From Martinezella tropici (GTDB taxonomy: Bacteria; Pseudomonadota; Alphaproteobacteria; Rhizobiales; Rhizobiaceae), in NCBI RefSeq assembly GCF_008370325.1, contig NZ_VNIP01000011.1, positions 310,001 to 374,000 of the forward strand: 64,000 bases of DNA, written 5' to 3'. The notes beneath the pieces were generated by a model. The model worked only from the letters and a program-made list of their open reading frames with translations. It made no database searches and was not told the DNA's origin. Below, one piece after another: positions 8,328 through 16,078 of the stretch. The first letter of the stretch is position 1. Each line of letters begins with the position of its first letter. A program made the position numbers and the translations under genes.

Positions 8328-8796
8328 CGGTACTATCCCTGTTTTACTTCTGTTCGTATCTGCCCTGTTTTCCGTTCCGAACCTTGCCGTCGTTCGCGGC
8401 TTTCCGGTTCTTCCGGCCGGCGGGTTTGCCCCGCTCGTTTGATGGCTTCACTATCGCAGACGGCTTTCAAAAAACGCCTAAAATGCATGATTAATTCGAT
8501 GCAAACAAAGTGCAAATGCTTGGTAAATTTGGGATTTTGTTAAACATCGCTTCCCTTGCAAATTAAGGATTTTCGGGCGGGCTTAACCTTCCGTTAGGAT
8601 TTGGATTTAAACCCTTCCTTCACCACAAAATGAGCGCAGTTCAATCCGATGGCTTGTTTTGATGACGCATTGATAGCCGGCGACACAGGAGACTGCGTGC
8701 TGAAAACCGTGTTTACCTTTACGTTCGCGTTAGATAATCTCGCCACGTTTCCGGCCATGGAGCCGGATGGCGCCTTAGGGGAGGAATAATAACACC
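8328..8796. other. Intergenic region between the Sel1-like and DUF2147 genes
   Basis: No convincing gene. The stretch 8460-8640 is clearly richer in A+T than the rest of the window and looks like promoter DNA for both flanking divergent genes. A CtrA-like site (TTAA-n7-TTAG) lies at 8583-8597. A 46-codon open frame at 8649-8789 lacks a good ribosome binding site and was not accepted. Confidence 0.5.
8583..8597 (+). promoter_or_regulatory. Possible CtrA-binding site
   Basis: TTAA-CCTTCCG-TTAG matches the alphaproteobacterial CtrA consensus TTAA-n7-TTAA in seven of eight positions. It is about 200 bases upstream of the DUF2147 ATG, a long distance, so function is uncertain. Confidence 0.3.
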
Positions 8797-9135
8797 ATGA
8801 TCCGTGCCACCATTCTTGCTGCCGCACTGCTGCTGAGCGCAAGTGCGGCGCTCGCCGAAGAGCCGATCGTCGGCAACTGGAAAACAGTCGAGGGCGATAC
8901 CGCGGCCATTGTGCCCTGCTCGGACAGCTATTGCGTGACGCTGAAGACCGGGAAATATGCCGGCAAGCAAATCGGCAAGATGCAGGGCAAGGGCGACAGC
9001 TATACGGGCGAGCTTACCGACCCTTCCGAAAACAAGACCTATAGCGGCTCCGGCACCGTGAGCGGCAATAGCGTCAAGATGAGGGGCTGCGTGCTCAAGA
9101 TATTCTGCAAGTCGCAGACCTGGACGAGGTTGTAA
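8797..9135 (+). CDS. DUF2147-family exported protein
   Basis: A 112-residue protein with a cleavable signal peptide (MIRATILAAALLLSASAALA, cut likely after residue 20), so it is periplasmic. The mature part begins EEPIVGNWKT and ends VKMRGCVLKIFCKSQTW; the GNWKT opening and the closing CVLKIFC-x3-W pattern are typical of DUF2147. Four cysteines (in PCSDSYC and GCVLKIFC) could form two disulfides. The family has no established reaction; members are small beta-rich proteins. The start is supported by GGGGAGGAA at 8778-8786. It is transcribed alone, with a hairpin after the stop at 9167-9192. Confidence 0.82.
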   Translation: MIRATILAAALLLSASAALAEEPIVGNWKTVEGDTAAIVPCSDSYCVTLKTGKYAGKQIGKMQGKGDSYTGELTDPSENKTYSGSGTVSGNSVKMRGCVLKIFCKSQTWTRL

Positions 9136-9166
9136 AAAGGCGACTTCCTATCCAGGAAACACGATC

Positions 9167-9192
9167 GGCCTGCCCGCCACGGTCGGCAGGCC
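9167..9192 (+). terminator. Terminator-like hairpin after the DUF2147 gene
   Basis: GGCCTGCC at 9167-9174 pairs perfectly with GGCAGGCC at 9185-9192, followed by tgctcttattt. The T-run is interrupted, so termination may be moderate. Confidence 0.5.
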
Positions 9193-9338
9193 TGCTCTTA
9201 TTTCCCCGCGGACACACGCAGGCGACCATTCGAGATTGGTAATATTTCTGAACGCCGGATGAACCGGTATCTCAGCACCTGTTCAGCCTGACCATGGCAA
9301 AACAGTGTCCAGTATAGGGCACGGGTAGGGCCAAGGAC

Positions 9339-9515
9339 ATGGACTCGATCATCATAGCACGGCGTTTCGTCATCATCATGCTGTTTGCCGCCATCTTTGC
9401 ATTCAGCTTCTCGGTTGCGGTCGACCACGCAGGCCGCAGCGGCGCGCAATCGCATTTCGGGGCAAGCTTCACCTGCGTAGAGACCGGCACGCCTTATTGC
9501 ACGACGGTGCAATGA
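9339..9515 (+). CDS. Small exported or membrane-anchored protein, 58 residues
   Basis: ATG at 9339 opens a 58-codon frame. It starts MDSIIIARRF, continues with a hydrophobic segment (VIIMLFAAIFAFSFSVAV, residues 11-28), and has a hydrophilic tail with two cysteines (FTCVETGTPYCTTVQ). Two arginines before the hydrophobic stretch and the polar tail suggest a signal peptide or single membrane anchor with the cysteine-bearing end in the periplasm. GGGTAGGG at 9323-9330 is a plausible ribosome binding site. A perfect 9-bp hairpin follows the stop (9522-9546). I do not recognise the family. The codon use looks coding, but the length makes the call moderate. Opposite-strand frames here are less convincing. 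Confidence 0.55.
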   Translation: MDSIIIARRFVIIMLFAAIFAFSFSVAVDHAGRSGAQSHFGASFTCVETGTPYCTTVQ

Positions 9516-9521
9516 CGAACT

Positions 9522-9546
9522 GCCTGCGCAACGACCCTGCGCAGGC
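9522..9546 (+). terminator. Perfect hairpin after the 58-residue gene
   Basis: GCCTGCGCA, loop acgaccc, TGCGCAGGC: a 9-bp perfect stem starting 7 bases after the small gene's stop. There is no T-run after it, so it may be an mRNA 3' stabiliser rather than an intrinsic terminator. Confidence 0.4.
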
Positions 9547-9590
9547 TGCAAAATAGCTGCGAGAATCCGGGCCACCTCTTGCAACGTCGT

Positions 9591-9618
9591 TTGCTTGTAA
9601 TCAACGACACTCTATAAT
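9591..9618 (+). promoter_or_regulatory. Sigma-70-type promoter abutting the amn start codon
   Basis: TTGCTT at 9591-9596, a 16-base spacer and TATAAT at 9613-9618. The -10 element ends only five bases before the amn ATG at 9624, so transcription would start at or next to the start codon. Confidence 0.5.
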
Positions 9619-9623
9619 GGCTC

Positions 9624-11126
9624 ATGAGCAACAGAATCTCTCCTTTTTCACCCCTCGACATCTCCTCTCCCAGCCCGTTCCAGCCGCGGACCTTCGATGA
9701 TCCGGGCAAAGCCGTCGAAGCGTTGACGGAGCTTTACGAGCGCAATACGGCGTTCCTGATCGACAATTTCACCATGCTCGCCAAGGGCGCGCCGATCACC
9801 GCGCGCTACCGGGCCTTCTATCCGCAGGTCAGCATCGAGACGACCAGCTTCGGCCATGTCGACTCGCGCCTCTCCTACGGCCATGTCACGGCGCCCGGCG
9901 TCTACACGACAACGATCACGCGCCCACAGCTCTTCAAGCATTATCTCAAGGAGCAGCTGACGCTCCTGATGCGCAGCCATAATGTGCCGGTGGTCGTATC
10001 GGAATCGAATACGCCCATTCCGATCCATTTCGCCTTCGGCGAAGGTGCTCATGTCGAAGCATCCGCCACTATTTTCGAAGATATTCCGCTGCGCGATCTC
10101 TTCGACACGCCCGATCTGAATACGACCGATGACGAGATCGCCAACGGCGAATATATCCCGCCGCCGGGCGAGCCCTCGCCGCTTGCGCCGTTTACCGCGC
10201 AGCGCATCGACTACTCTCTGGCCCGCCTCGTCCACTATACGGCGACCAGCGCGGCGCATTTCCAGAATTTCGTGCTGTTCACGAATTATCAGTTCTATAT
10301 CGACGAATTCTGCAAATGGGCGCGCGACCTGATGGCAAGCGGCGGCGATGGTTATACCGAGTTCGTCGAACCGGGAAACATCATCACCAAGGCTGGTTCC
10401 GGCCAGCCGGAGGGCGATGCGATCGCGCCGCGGCTGCCGCAAATGCCGGCCTACCATCTGAAGAAGAAGGGCCATGCCGGCATCACCATGATCAATATCG
10501 GCGTCGGCCCCTCCAACGCCAAGACGATCACCGACCACGTTGCCGTGCTGCGCCCGCATGCCTGGCTGATGCTCGGCCATTGCGCGGGCTTGCGCAATAG
10601 CCAGCGGCTCGGCGACTATGTGCTCGCCCATGCCTATATGCGCGAGGATCACGTTCTCGACGACGACCTGCCGGTCTGGGTGCCGATCCCGGCGCTTGCC
10701 GAAGTGCAGGTGGCGCTGGAAGCCGCAGTTGCCGAGATCACCGGCTACGAGGGCTTCGAACTGAAGCGCATCATGCGCACCGGCACCGTCGGCACCATCG
10801 ACAACCGCAACTGGGAACTGCGCGATCAGGCCGGCCCCGTCAAGCGGCTGTCCCAGGCCCGCGCAGTCGCGCTCGATATGGAATCGGCAACGATCGCCGC
10901 CAACGGCTTCCGCTTCCGCGTTCCCTACGGCACGCTGCTGTGCGTTTCGGACAAGCCGCTGCATGGCGAATTGAAGCTGCCGGGCATGGCGACCGCCTTC
11001 TACCGCACCCAGGTCAACCAGCATCTGCAGATCGGCATCCGCGCCATCCAGAAGCTGGCCGCCATGCCGCCGGAAGCGCTGCATTCGCGCAAGCTGCGCA
11101 GCTTCTTCGAAACGGCGTTTCAGTAA
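9624..11126 (+). CDS. amn: AMP nucleosidase
   Basis: Hydrolyses AMP to adenine and ribose 5-phosphate in the cytoplasm, adjusting adenylate pools. The 500-residue protein has the AMP-nucleosidase N-terminal domain (FDDPGKAVEALTELYERNTAFL through ITRPQLFKHYLKEQLTLLM). The C-terminal phosphorylase-like domain follows: GITMINIGVGPSNAKTITDHVAVLRPHAWLMLGHCAGLRNSQRLGD, then ALDMESATIAANGFRFRVPYGTLLCVSDKPLHGE, where the Met-Glu-Ser nucleoside-binding run is visible. The length is typical. There is no Shine-Dalgarno sequence before ATG 9624 and a -10 element lies immediately upstream, which suggests leaderless translation; the next in-frame Met is about 48 residues on, inside the conserved domain. 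It is monocistronic. Confidence 0.93.
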   Translation: MSNRISPFSPLDISSPSPFQPRTFDDPGKAVEALTELYERNTAFLIDNFTMLAKGAPITARYRAFYPQVSIETTSFGHVDSRLSYGHVTAPGVYTTTITRPQLFKHYLKEQLTLLMRSHNVPVVVSESNTPIPIHFAFGEGAHVEASATIFEDIPLRDLFDTPDLNTTDDEIANGEYIPPPGEPSPLAPFTAQRIDYSLARLVHYTATSAAHFQNFVLFTNYQFYIDEFCKWARDLMASGGDGYTEFVEPGNIITKAGSGQPEGDAIAPRLPQMPAYHLKKKGHAGITMINIGVGPSNAKTITDHVAVLRPHAWLMLGHCAGLRNSQRLGDYVLAHAYMREDHVLDDDLPVWVPIPALAEVQVALEAAVAEITGYEGFELKRIMRTGTVGTIDNRNWELRDQAGPVKRLSQARAVALDMESATIAANGFRFRVPYGTLLCVSDKPLHGELKLPGMATAFYRTQVNQHLQIGIRAIQKLAAMPPEALHSRKLRSFFETAFQ

Positions 11127-11158
11127 GCCATGAACCAGCAGGCAATGGGGCTTTCGCC

Positions 11159-11389
11159 CTATCGCTTATCTGCTGACACTGACTGCACCTGATAAGCGGC
11201 CGCGACTTGCGGCCGTTCGCCGTTTGGCGAGGCCAACAAATTCAGACCAAGAATCATCACGGCAAAAATGGCAAATCCGATCATCGTGCGAAGGACGACT
11301 TCGCCGGGATTTGACATTTGCAGTATGTCTTTTTCCGACAGCGTCTTCCTGTGCCATTGGTAGATGAGTGCTGCTTCCAGATTGTACAT
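11159..11389 (-). CDS. Small single-span membrane protein
   Basis: A 76-residue protein with a charged N-terminus (MYNLEAALIYQWHRKTLSEKD), one hydrophobic helix (VVLRTMIGFAIFAVMILGLNLLA, about residues 32-54) and a polar tail ending SVSADKR. It is probably an inner-membrane protein with one span. The ATG at 11389 has AAAAGGAG eleven bases upstream (complement of 11399-11406), which supports this start over a longer frame beginning at 11467. The family is not recognised. It lies between convergent amn and the divergent YCII/sigma-factor cluster. Confidence 0.55.
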   Translation of the reverse strand: MYNLEAALIYQWHRKTLSEKDILQMSNPGEVVLRTMIGFAIFAVMILGLNLLASPNGERPQVAAAYQVQSVSADKR

Positions 11390-11544
11390 GTCCGTTTCTC
11401 CTTTTGAGATGACGGAACTGGTCGAGCGGCGATTGCCTTTTTCGACAGGGCCTAAAATTTTTGTCATGCTGCGGATGGGGATGTCGATTTGCTCGCGAGC
11501 CGCTCGTCTATGGCTGTCAGCAAATCGAGAGAGGAGACGCTGTG

Positions 11545-11904
11545 ATGAAATATCTCTGCCAAGTCTGGTTCGATGGCACGAGGCTCGACCTCATGAGCAA
11601 GGAGGAAAAGCACAAGCTCGATGCGGATTCGCTCGGCTATGACCGCGATCTGATGGCGAGCGGCCACATGATCCATGCCGAGGCGCTGCAATCGCCAAGC
11701 TCGGCGGTGACGGTGCGGGTCCGCAATGGCGAGACATCGGTGACCGATGGTCCCTTCATCGAAACCAAGGAATATCTCGGCGGCTTCATCCTGATCGAGG
11801 CGAAAGACCTGAACGATGCGATCCGCGTCGCCGCCGGCATCCCGCTCGCCAAGCTCGGCAGCATAGAGGTGCGGCCGATCTATTCCTTCGGCCCGGACGT
11901 TTGA
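11545..11904 (+). CDS. YCII-related (DGPF) protein 1
   Basis: A 119-residue protein of the YCII/YciI-like ferredoxin-like fold. The family signature TDGPFIETKEYLGGFILIEAKD is visible at about residues 66-87, preceded by VTVRVRNGE and followed by AAGIPLAKLGSIEVRPI. The catalytic or ligand role of this family is unproven. It is the first of three tandem paralogues directly upstream of an ECF42-type sigma factor, a partnership well known for DGPF proteins. GAGGAG at 11531-11536 supports the ATG at 11545. The next paralogue begins 10 bases after the stop, so the genes are co-transcribed. Confidence 0.85.
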   Translation: MKYLCQVWFDGTRLDLMSKEEKHKLDADSLGYDRDLMASGHMIHAEALQSPSSAVTVRVRNGETSVTDGPFIETKEYLGGFILIEAKDLNDAIRVAAGIPLAKLGSIEVRPIYSFGPDV

Positions 11905-11914
11905 GGAGGTTACC

Positions 11915-12277
11915 ATGAAATTTCTTTGCCAGGTCTGGTTCGAGACCTCTGAGATCGCCAAGCTTTCCGAAGAGGAAGGCCGGAAGCTGACGCAGGATTC
12001 GATCGACAACGACAACCGGCTGCGCCAGAGCGGCCATCTCCTCGTTGCCAATGCCTTGCGCGAGCCAGAGACCGCCAGGACGGTTCGGGTGCGCAAGGGT
12101 GATGCGGTCGTCACGGACGGCCCTTTCGCCGAGATCAAGGAGCATCTCGGCGGTTTCGTGCTGATCGAAGCGCGGGACATGGAGGAAGCGACCGAAATCG
12201 CCGCCACTTTCCCCGTCGCCCGCTACGGCATGATCGAGGTTCGCGCCGCCTTCGACATCCACTTTCCGGACGAATAG
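11915..12277 (+). CDS. YCII-related (DGPF) protein 2
   Basis: A 120-residue paralogue of the preceding gene. It starts MKFLCQVWFETSEIAKLSEEE, nearly the same as the first copy (MKYLCQVWFDGTRLDLMSKEE). The signature reads TDGPFAEIKEHLGGFVLIEARD, so Thr-Lys-Glu is replaced by Ile-Lys-Glu-His. It ends AFDIHFPDE. The strong binding site GAGGAGG at 11902-11908 overlaps the stop of copy 1, showing tight translational coupling. It belongs to the four-gene unit YCII-YCII-YCII-sigma factor. The function is unknown beyond the association with the sigma factor. Confidence 0.85.
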   Translation: MKFLCQVWFETSEIAKLSEEEGRKLTQDSIDNDNRLRQSGHLLVANALREPETARTVRVRKGDAVVTDGPFAEIKEHLGGFVLIEARDMEEATEIAATFPVARYGMIEVRAAFDIHFPDE

Positions 12278-12295
12278 CTGCGGAGGAAAAAGGAC

Positions 12296-12673
12296 ATGCG
12301 GTTTCTATGCCAGATCTACACATCCGTCGACGTCGACGGAAGGCTGACGCCGAACGAAATGAACCATCTGATCGGCGAGCATTTCGTCTTTGACGAGGGC
12401 CTGCGGCGGGACGGCACGCTGATCGTTTCGGATGCGCTGGAGCTCCGAAACAAATCGATCGTCATCCGCCCCAACGGCGACACGTTTTCTATCACGGACG
12501 GGCCGTTCGTGGAGACGAAGGAATATCTGGCCGGGTTCTATCTCATCGATGCCCCCGATCTGGATAGCGCAACGGATATTGCCAAGCGCATTCCCTCGGC
12601 GCGCTACGGCGCCATCGAGATTCGTCCGGTGCGCATCTTGACCCTTCGGGGAGATCTGGCGGAGGAAGGCTGA
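12296..12673 (+). CDS. YCII-related (DGPF) protein 3
   Basis: A 125-residue third paralogue. It is more diverged at the N-terminus (MRFLCQIYTSVDVDGRLTPNEMNHL) but retains TDGPFVETKEYLAGFYLIDAPDLDSA. GGAGGAAAAAGG at 12282-12293 is the ribosome binding site. Its stop (12671-12673) lies four bases before the GTG start of the sigma factor, and the sigma factor's binding site is inside this gene's last codons. Expression of the two is therefore probably coupled. The role is unknown. Confidence 0.85.
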   Translation: MRFLCQIYTSVDVDGRLTPNEMNHLIGEHFVFDEGLRRDGTLIVSDALELRNKSIVIRPNGDTFSITDGPFVETKEYLAGFYLIDAPDLDSATDIAKRIPSARYGAIEIRPVRILTLRGDLAEEG

Positions 12674-12677
12674 TGCC

Positions 12678-13928
12678 GTGTCGCTGAACCAGACCATAGA
12701 CAGCATCTATCGCAGCCATTCGCGCCGCGTGCTGGCAACGCTGATCCGTCTGCTTGGTGATTTCGACCGGGCCGAGGAAGCGCTCCACGATGCTTTCGCG
12801 GCTGCGGCGCAGCAATGGACGGCGGAGACGATCCCGGCCAATCCCTATGCCTGGCTCGTCTCCGCCGGTCGTTTCCGCGCCATCGATCATATCCGGCGCC
12901 GGACCCGCTTCGACGCGGCCCGCTCGGACATTACAGACAGCCTTTATCCGGAGGGAGAGGCGATGGAAATCGCCGAAAACGAACAGATCGAAGACGATAT
13001 GCTGCGGCTGATCTTCACCTGCTGCCATCCGCTTATCGCCTCCGAAGCACGCATGGCGATGGCGCTACGCGAGGTCTGCGGGCTGACGACGGAAGAGATC
13101 GCCCATGCATTCCTGATCCCGGCGCCGACCGTCGCCCAACGCATCGTGCGGGCCAAGAACCGCATCCGCGCCGCCCATATTCCCTATGAAGTGCCCGGCA
13201 AGACCGAGCTGCCGGAGCGTCTGGCGCAGGTGCTGCATGTCATCTACCTCGTCTTCAACGAGGGCTATTCGGCATCATCAGGCGCGGCGATCGTCCGCGC
13301 CGACCTTGCAGCCGAGGCCATCCGGCTCGGCAGGCTCCTGCTGCAGCTATTGCCGGATCCGGAGGTCGAAGGATTGCTTGCGATCATGCTGCTGCAGGAT
13401 TCGCGGCGGCATGCTCGCACCGATGCCGCAGGCGATCTGGTGCTGCTTGTCGATCAGGATCGCATGCTCTGGGATCACAGCCAGATCAGCGAAGGCCTGA
13501 CACTGTCGGCAAGAGCGATGGCGGCCGAAAGCGTCGGCAGCTATGCACTTCAGGCCGCGATCGCGGCGGAACATGCCCGCGCCGTGACCGCGGATGATAC
13601 CGACTGGCGAAGGCTCGTGACGCTCTACGACCTGCTGCTGACGGCGAGCCCCTCGCCCGTGATCGAACTCAATCGAGCCGTGGCCGTCTCCATGTGCGAT
13701 GGTCCGACGGCGGCACTTGCCATCGTCGATGGGCTGCTGCGGGAGGAGCGTATGGCACGGTATCATCTCACCCATGCCGCAAAGGCCGATTTCCTGCGGC
13801 AGCTCGGGCGTTCGGACGAGGCGCAGCGATCCTATGAAATGGCGCTTTCGCTCTGCCAGCAGGTGCCGGAGCAGGCATTTCTGCGCAAGCGCTTGGCCGA
13901 GCTTGACGATAAGACGACCCGACATTAA
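12678..13928 (+). CDS. ECF42-type RNA polymerase sigma factor with C-terminal TPR-like extension
   Basis: A 416-residue extracytoplasmic-function sigma factor. Region 2 is at residues 1-75 (IYRSHSRRVLATLIRLLGDFDRAEEALHDAFAAA, NPYAWLVSAGRFRAIDHIRRR). Region 4 is at about 115-165 (LTTEEIAHAFLIPAPTVAQRIVRAKNRIR). Then comes a long C-terminal extension of about 230 residues rich in helical pairs (LNRAVAVSMCDGPTAALAIVDGLL, YHLTHAAKADFLRQLGRSDEAQRSYEMAL), a TPR-like domain. Long extensions and adjacent DGPF proteins define group ECF42, which has no anti-sigma factor; the extension is needed for activity. The start is GTG at 12678, with GGAGGAAGG at 12661-12669. No anti-sigma gene is nearby. Confidence 0.88.
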   Translation: MSLNQTIDSIYRSHSRRVLATLIRLLGDFDRAEEALHDAFAAAAQQWTAETIPANPYAWLVSAGRFRAIDHIRRRTRFDAARSDITDSLYPEGEAMEIAENEQIEDDMLRLIFTCCHPLIASEARMAMALREVCGLTTEEIAHAFLIPAPTVAQRIVRAKNRIRAAHIPYEVPGKTELPERLAQVLHVIYLVFNEGYSASSGAAIVRADLAAEAIRLGRLLLQLLPDPEVEGLLAIMLLQDSRRHARTDAAGDLVLLVDQDRMLWDHSQISEGLTLSARAMAAESVGSYALQAAIAAEHARAVTADDTDWRRLVTLYDLLLTASPSPVIELNRAVAVSMCDGPTAALAIVDGLLREERMARYHLTHAAKADFLRQLGRSDEAQRSYEMALSLCQQVPEQAFLRKRLAELDDKTTRH

Positions 13929-13943
13929 AGCGCGGTGCGATCT

Positions 13944-14912
13944 TTAAGGCGCGATTACGCGCTTGCGCGAGACCAGCAATCCGATCGCGGTCCCCGTCAG
14001 CGCCGAAACAACGATCAGCAGGTGAGCATTGATGCTGGCCTGAGCGAGATTTTCAATCGCCGCCTTCTCGCCCGAAGCACCGAAGGCCATAGCTCCGGCG
14101 GTGATGCCGGCCGGATAAGTGCCCACACCACCTGGTGCATGCACCGGCAAGACGGAGGACAGTTCACCGCCCAGCGCCCCGCCGAAGCTTGCCGAAAGCG
14201 GGGTGACGTTCATGAGGCCGAGCGCCCAGGCAAGCACGACGACCTTTACCAGCCAATTGACCACCGTCGTCAGCCAGGCACGCGCAAAGGCACCGGCATC
14301 GACCGGCAGGCCACGTTCAAGTTCATGAACCAGCCCTTGTGCCTTCTTCGGCAGGATGCGGGCGGCAAGGCGGATCAGCGGCCGGCGGGAGGCAAAGCCC
14401 GCAACGGGCAGCAGCAGGAAACACACCCATACGATCCAGGCCAAAATGCTGTAGGGCGAGGCAAGCGCAAGGCCAATACCGGCCGCGACCAGCAGCGCGT
14501 GTAGGTCGAGCAGCCGCATGACGAACAGTGCCGATGTACCGCGCGCCAGCGGAATGCCGAATTCCGAGCGCATCAGCACCGGGAAACTGGTCTCGCCGGT
14601 GCGGAACGGCATCATGATATTCAGCAGGTTGTGAACCTGCGTCACGCGGAACAGCGCCGCAAAATGGCCCGTGGTTTCCTTCGGGAAATAGTCGTAGATG
14701 CGCCAGGTGCGCAGGAAGTAGGTGCCCGTCAGAAGCGCCAGGGCGAGCAGGATCGGCAAGGCGCCGACCTTGCCCCATTGCGCCAGGATGGAACTCCATC
14801 CCCAGAACCATTCGATGAAAGCCGCATAAGCAAGAACGACCGCGAGCGTCAGCAGCGTCATTCGGTTGCGAATAAACCAATTCTGTCGGCTGGCAACCGT
14901 CGGAGTCTTCAT
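13944..14912 (-). CDS. YbhN/lysylphosphatidylglycerol-synthase-TM-like membrane protein
   Basis: A 322-residue inner-membrane protein with about eight hydrophobic helices (MTLLTLAVVLAYAAFIEWFWG, ALPILLALALLTGTYFLRTW, LLDLHALLVAAGIGLALASP and others). It carries HNLLNIMMPFRTGETSFPVLMRSEFGIPLARG and, near the C-terminus, VLPVHAPGGVGTYPAGITAG, which mark the UPF0104/YbhN family related to the flippase part of MprF. A role in lipid or glycolipid handling is inferred from the family only. It is divergent from the GT2 gene at 15006 with 93 bases between starts. The start at 14912 (MKTPTVASRQN) follows the family; the open frame continues far upstream as an artefact of GC-rich sequence. Confidence 0.8.
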   Translation of the reverse strand: MKTPTVASRQNWFIRNRMTLLTLAVVLAYAAFIEWFWGWSSILAQWGKVGALPILLALALLTGTYFLRTWRIYDYFPKETTGHFAALFRVTQVHNLLNIMMPFRTGETSFPVLMRSEFGIPLARGTSALFVMRLLDLHALLVAAGIGLALASPYSILAWIVWVCFLLLPVAGFASRRPLIRLAARILPKKAQGLVHELERGLPVDAGAFARAWLTTVVNWLVKVVVLAWALGLMNVTPLSASFGGALGGELSSVLPVHAPGGVGTYPAGITAGAMAFGASGEKAAIENLAQASINAHLLIVVSALTGTAIGLLVSRKRVIAP

Positions 14913-15005
14913 GTAGTTAGGGCACCCAAAGGCGAGCGGAAGGCTGAAACCGGACTTCTCGCTCGTTTCGTCCGGCAGGTACTGCCGGTCTTTTAGGAGA
15001 AAGAA

Positions 15006-16028
15006 GTGTTGCAGACAACGGTAGAGTCGACCCTCCCCCAGGCCGATCCGGCGAGCCCTCTCGAGCTTTCGCTGGTCGTGCCCGTCTTCAACGAGGAAGA
15101 GAGCGTCGGACCGCTGATCGAGCGCATCTGTTCCGCCATGGCGGGCTTTGCCAAATCCTGGGAACTCATCCTGGTCGATGACGGCAGCACGGACGCGACG
15201 CTCGTCAATGCCCGCCGATCGCTTTCGCAAGAGGGACTGACGCTGCGCATCGTCGAGCTTCAGCGCAATTTCGGGCAGACCGCGGCCATGCAGGCCGGCA
15301 TCGACGCGGCCAATGGCCGTCTCATTGCCACCATGGACGGCGATCTGCAGAACGACCCGAAGGACATCCCCTCGATGGTCGATGAGTTGGAACGCCGGCA
15401 GCTCGATCTGCTCGTCGGCTGGCGCAAGAACCGCCAAGACGGCCTGCTGCTGCGCAAGATCCCCTCCTGGTGCGCCAATTACCTGATCGGCCGCATCACC
15501 GGCGTGAAGCTGCACGATTATGGCTGCAGCCTGAAAATCTATCGCTCCTCCATCATCAAGCAGGTCAAGCTGATGGGCGAGATGCATCGCTTCATCCCAG
15601 CCTGGGTTGCCGGCGTCGTGCCGAGCTCGCGGATCGGAGAAGTCCCGGTCACCCACCACGCGCGCCAGCATGGCACGTCGAAATACGGGATTTCCCGCAC
15701 CTTCCGCGTCATCCTCGATCTGCTGTCGGTGATGTTCTTCATGCGCTACAAGGCGCGGCCGGGACATTTCTTCGGCTCGCTCGGTTTAGGCCTCGGCGCG
15801 CTCGCTGCCCTAATCCTGCTCTGGCTCTTGATCGACAAATTCATCTTCGGCGACGATATCGGCAGCCGTCCGCTGCTCATGGTTGGCGTCGTGCTGCTGT
15901 TATCGTCGGTCCAGATGATCACCACGGGCATCCTCGCCGAGATGATCGCGCGCATCTACTACCGCGACGATCTCTCGCCGAACTACATCGTGCGCAAGAT
16001 CTTCGATCGAGATCATCATGATGCATAG
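15006..16028 (+). CDS. GT2 glycosyltransferase, dolichol/undecaprenyl-phosphate type
   Basis: A 340-residue membrane glycosyltransferase that should move a sugar from a nucleotide sugar to a polyprenyl phosphate. The GT-A domain shows LSLVVPVFNEEESV, LILVDDGSTD (metal/nucleotide Asp), ELQRNFGQTAAMQAGID, ATMDGDLQNDP (DxD-type) and HDYGCSLKIYRSS. Two C-terminal helices follow (FFGSLGLGLGALAALILLWLL and LLMVGVVLLLSSVQMITTGIL), as in DPM1/GtrB/ArnC proteins. The start is GTG at 15006 with AGGAGA immediately upstream (14995-15000). It faces away from the YbhN-like gene, and the two may act in one envelope-lipid pathway. The sugar is unknown. Confidence 0.87.
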   Translation: MLQTTVESTLPQADPASPLELSLVVPVFNEEESVGPLIERICSAMAGFAKSWELILVDDGSTDATLVNARRSLSQEGLTLRIVELQRNFGQTAAMQAGIDAANGRLIATMDGDLQNDPKDIPSMVDELERRQLDLLVGWRKNRQDGLLLRKIPSWCANYLIGRITGVKLHDYGCSLKIYRSSIIKQVKLMGEMHRFIPAWVAGVVPSSRIGEVPVTHHARQHGTSKYGISRTFRVILDLLSVMFFMRYKARPGHFFGSLGLGLGALAALILLWLLIDKFIFGDDIGSRPLLMVGVVLLLSSVQMITTGILAEMIARIYYRDDLSPNYIVRKIFDRDHHDA

Positions 16029-16078
16029 GTATCTTTCGTTTGTGCGCGGACCTATCCGCAACAGGAGCTGAACCGCGC

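Noticed and set aside
8649..8789. A 46-codon frame just upstream of the DUF2147 gene (MACFDDALIAGDTGDC start)
   Set aside because: No Shine-Dalgarno sequence at a useful distance, irregular composition, and it overlaps the likely promoter and binding site of the DUF2147 gene.
9198..9584. A 128-codon - strand frame between the DUF2147 gene and amn
   Set aside because: It overlaps the more convincing + strand small gene at 9339-9515, lacks a ribosome binding site and has no hydrophobic or domain pattern.
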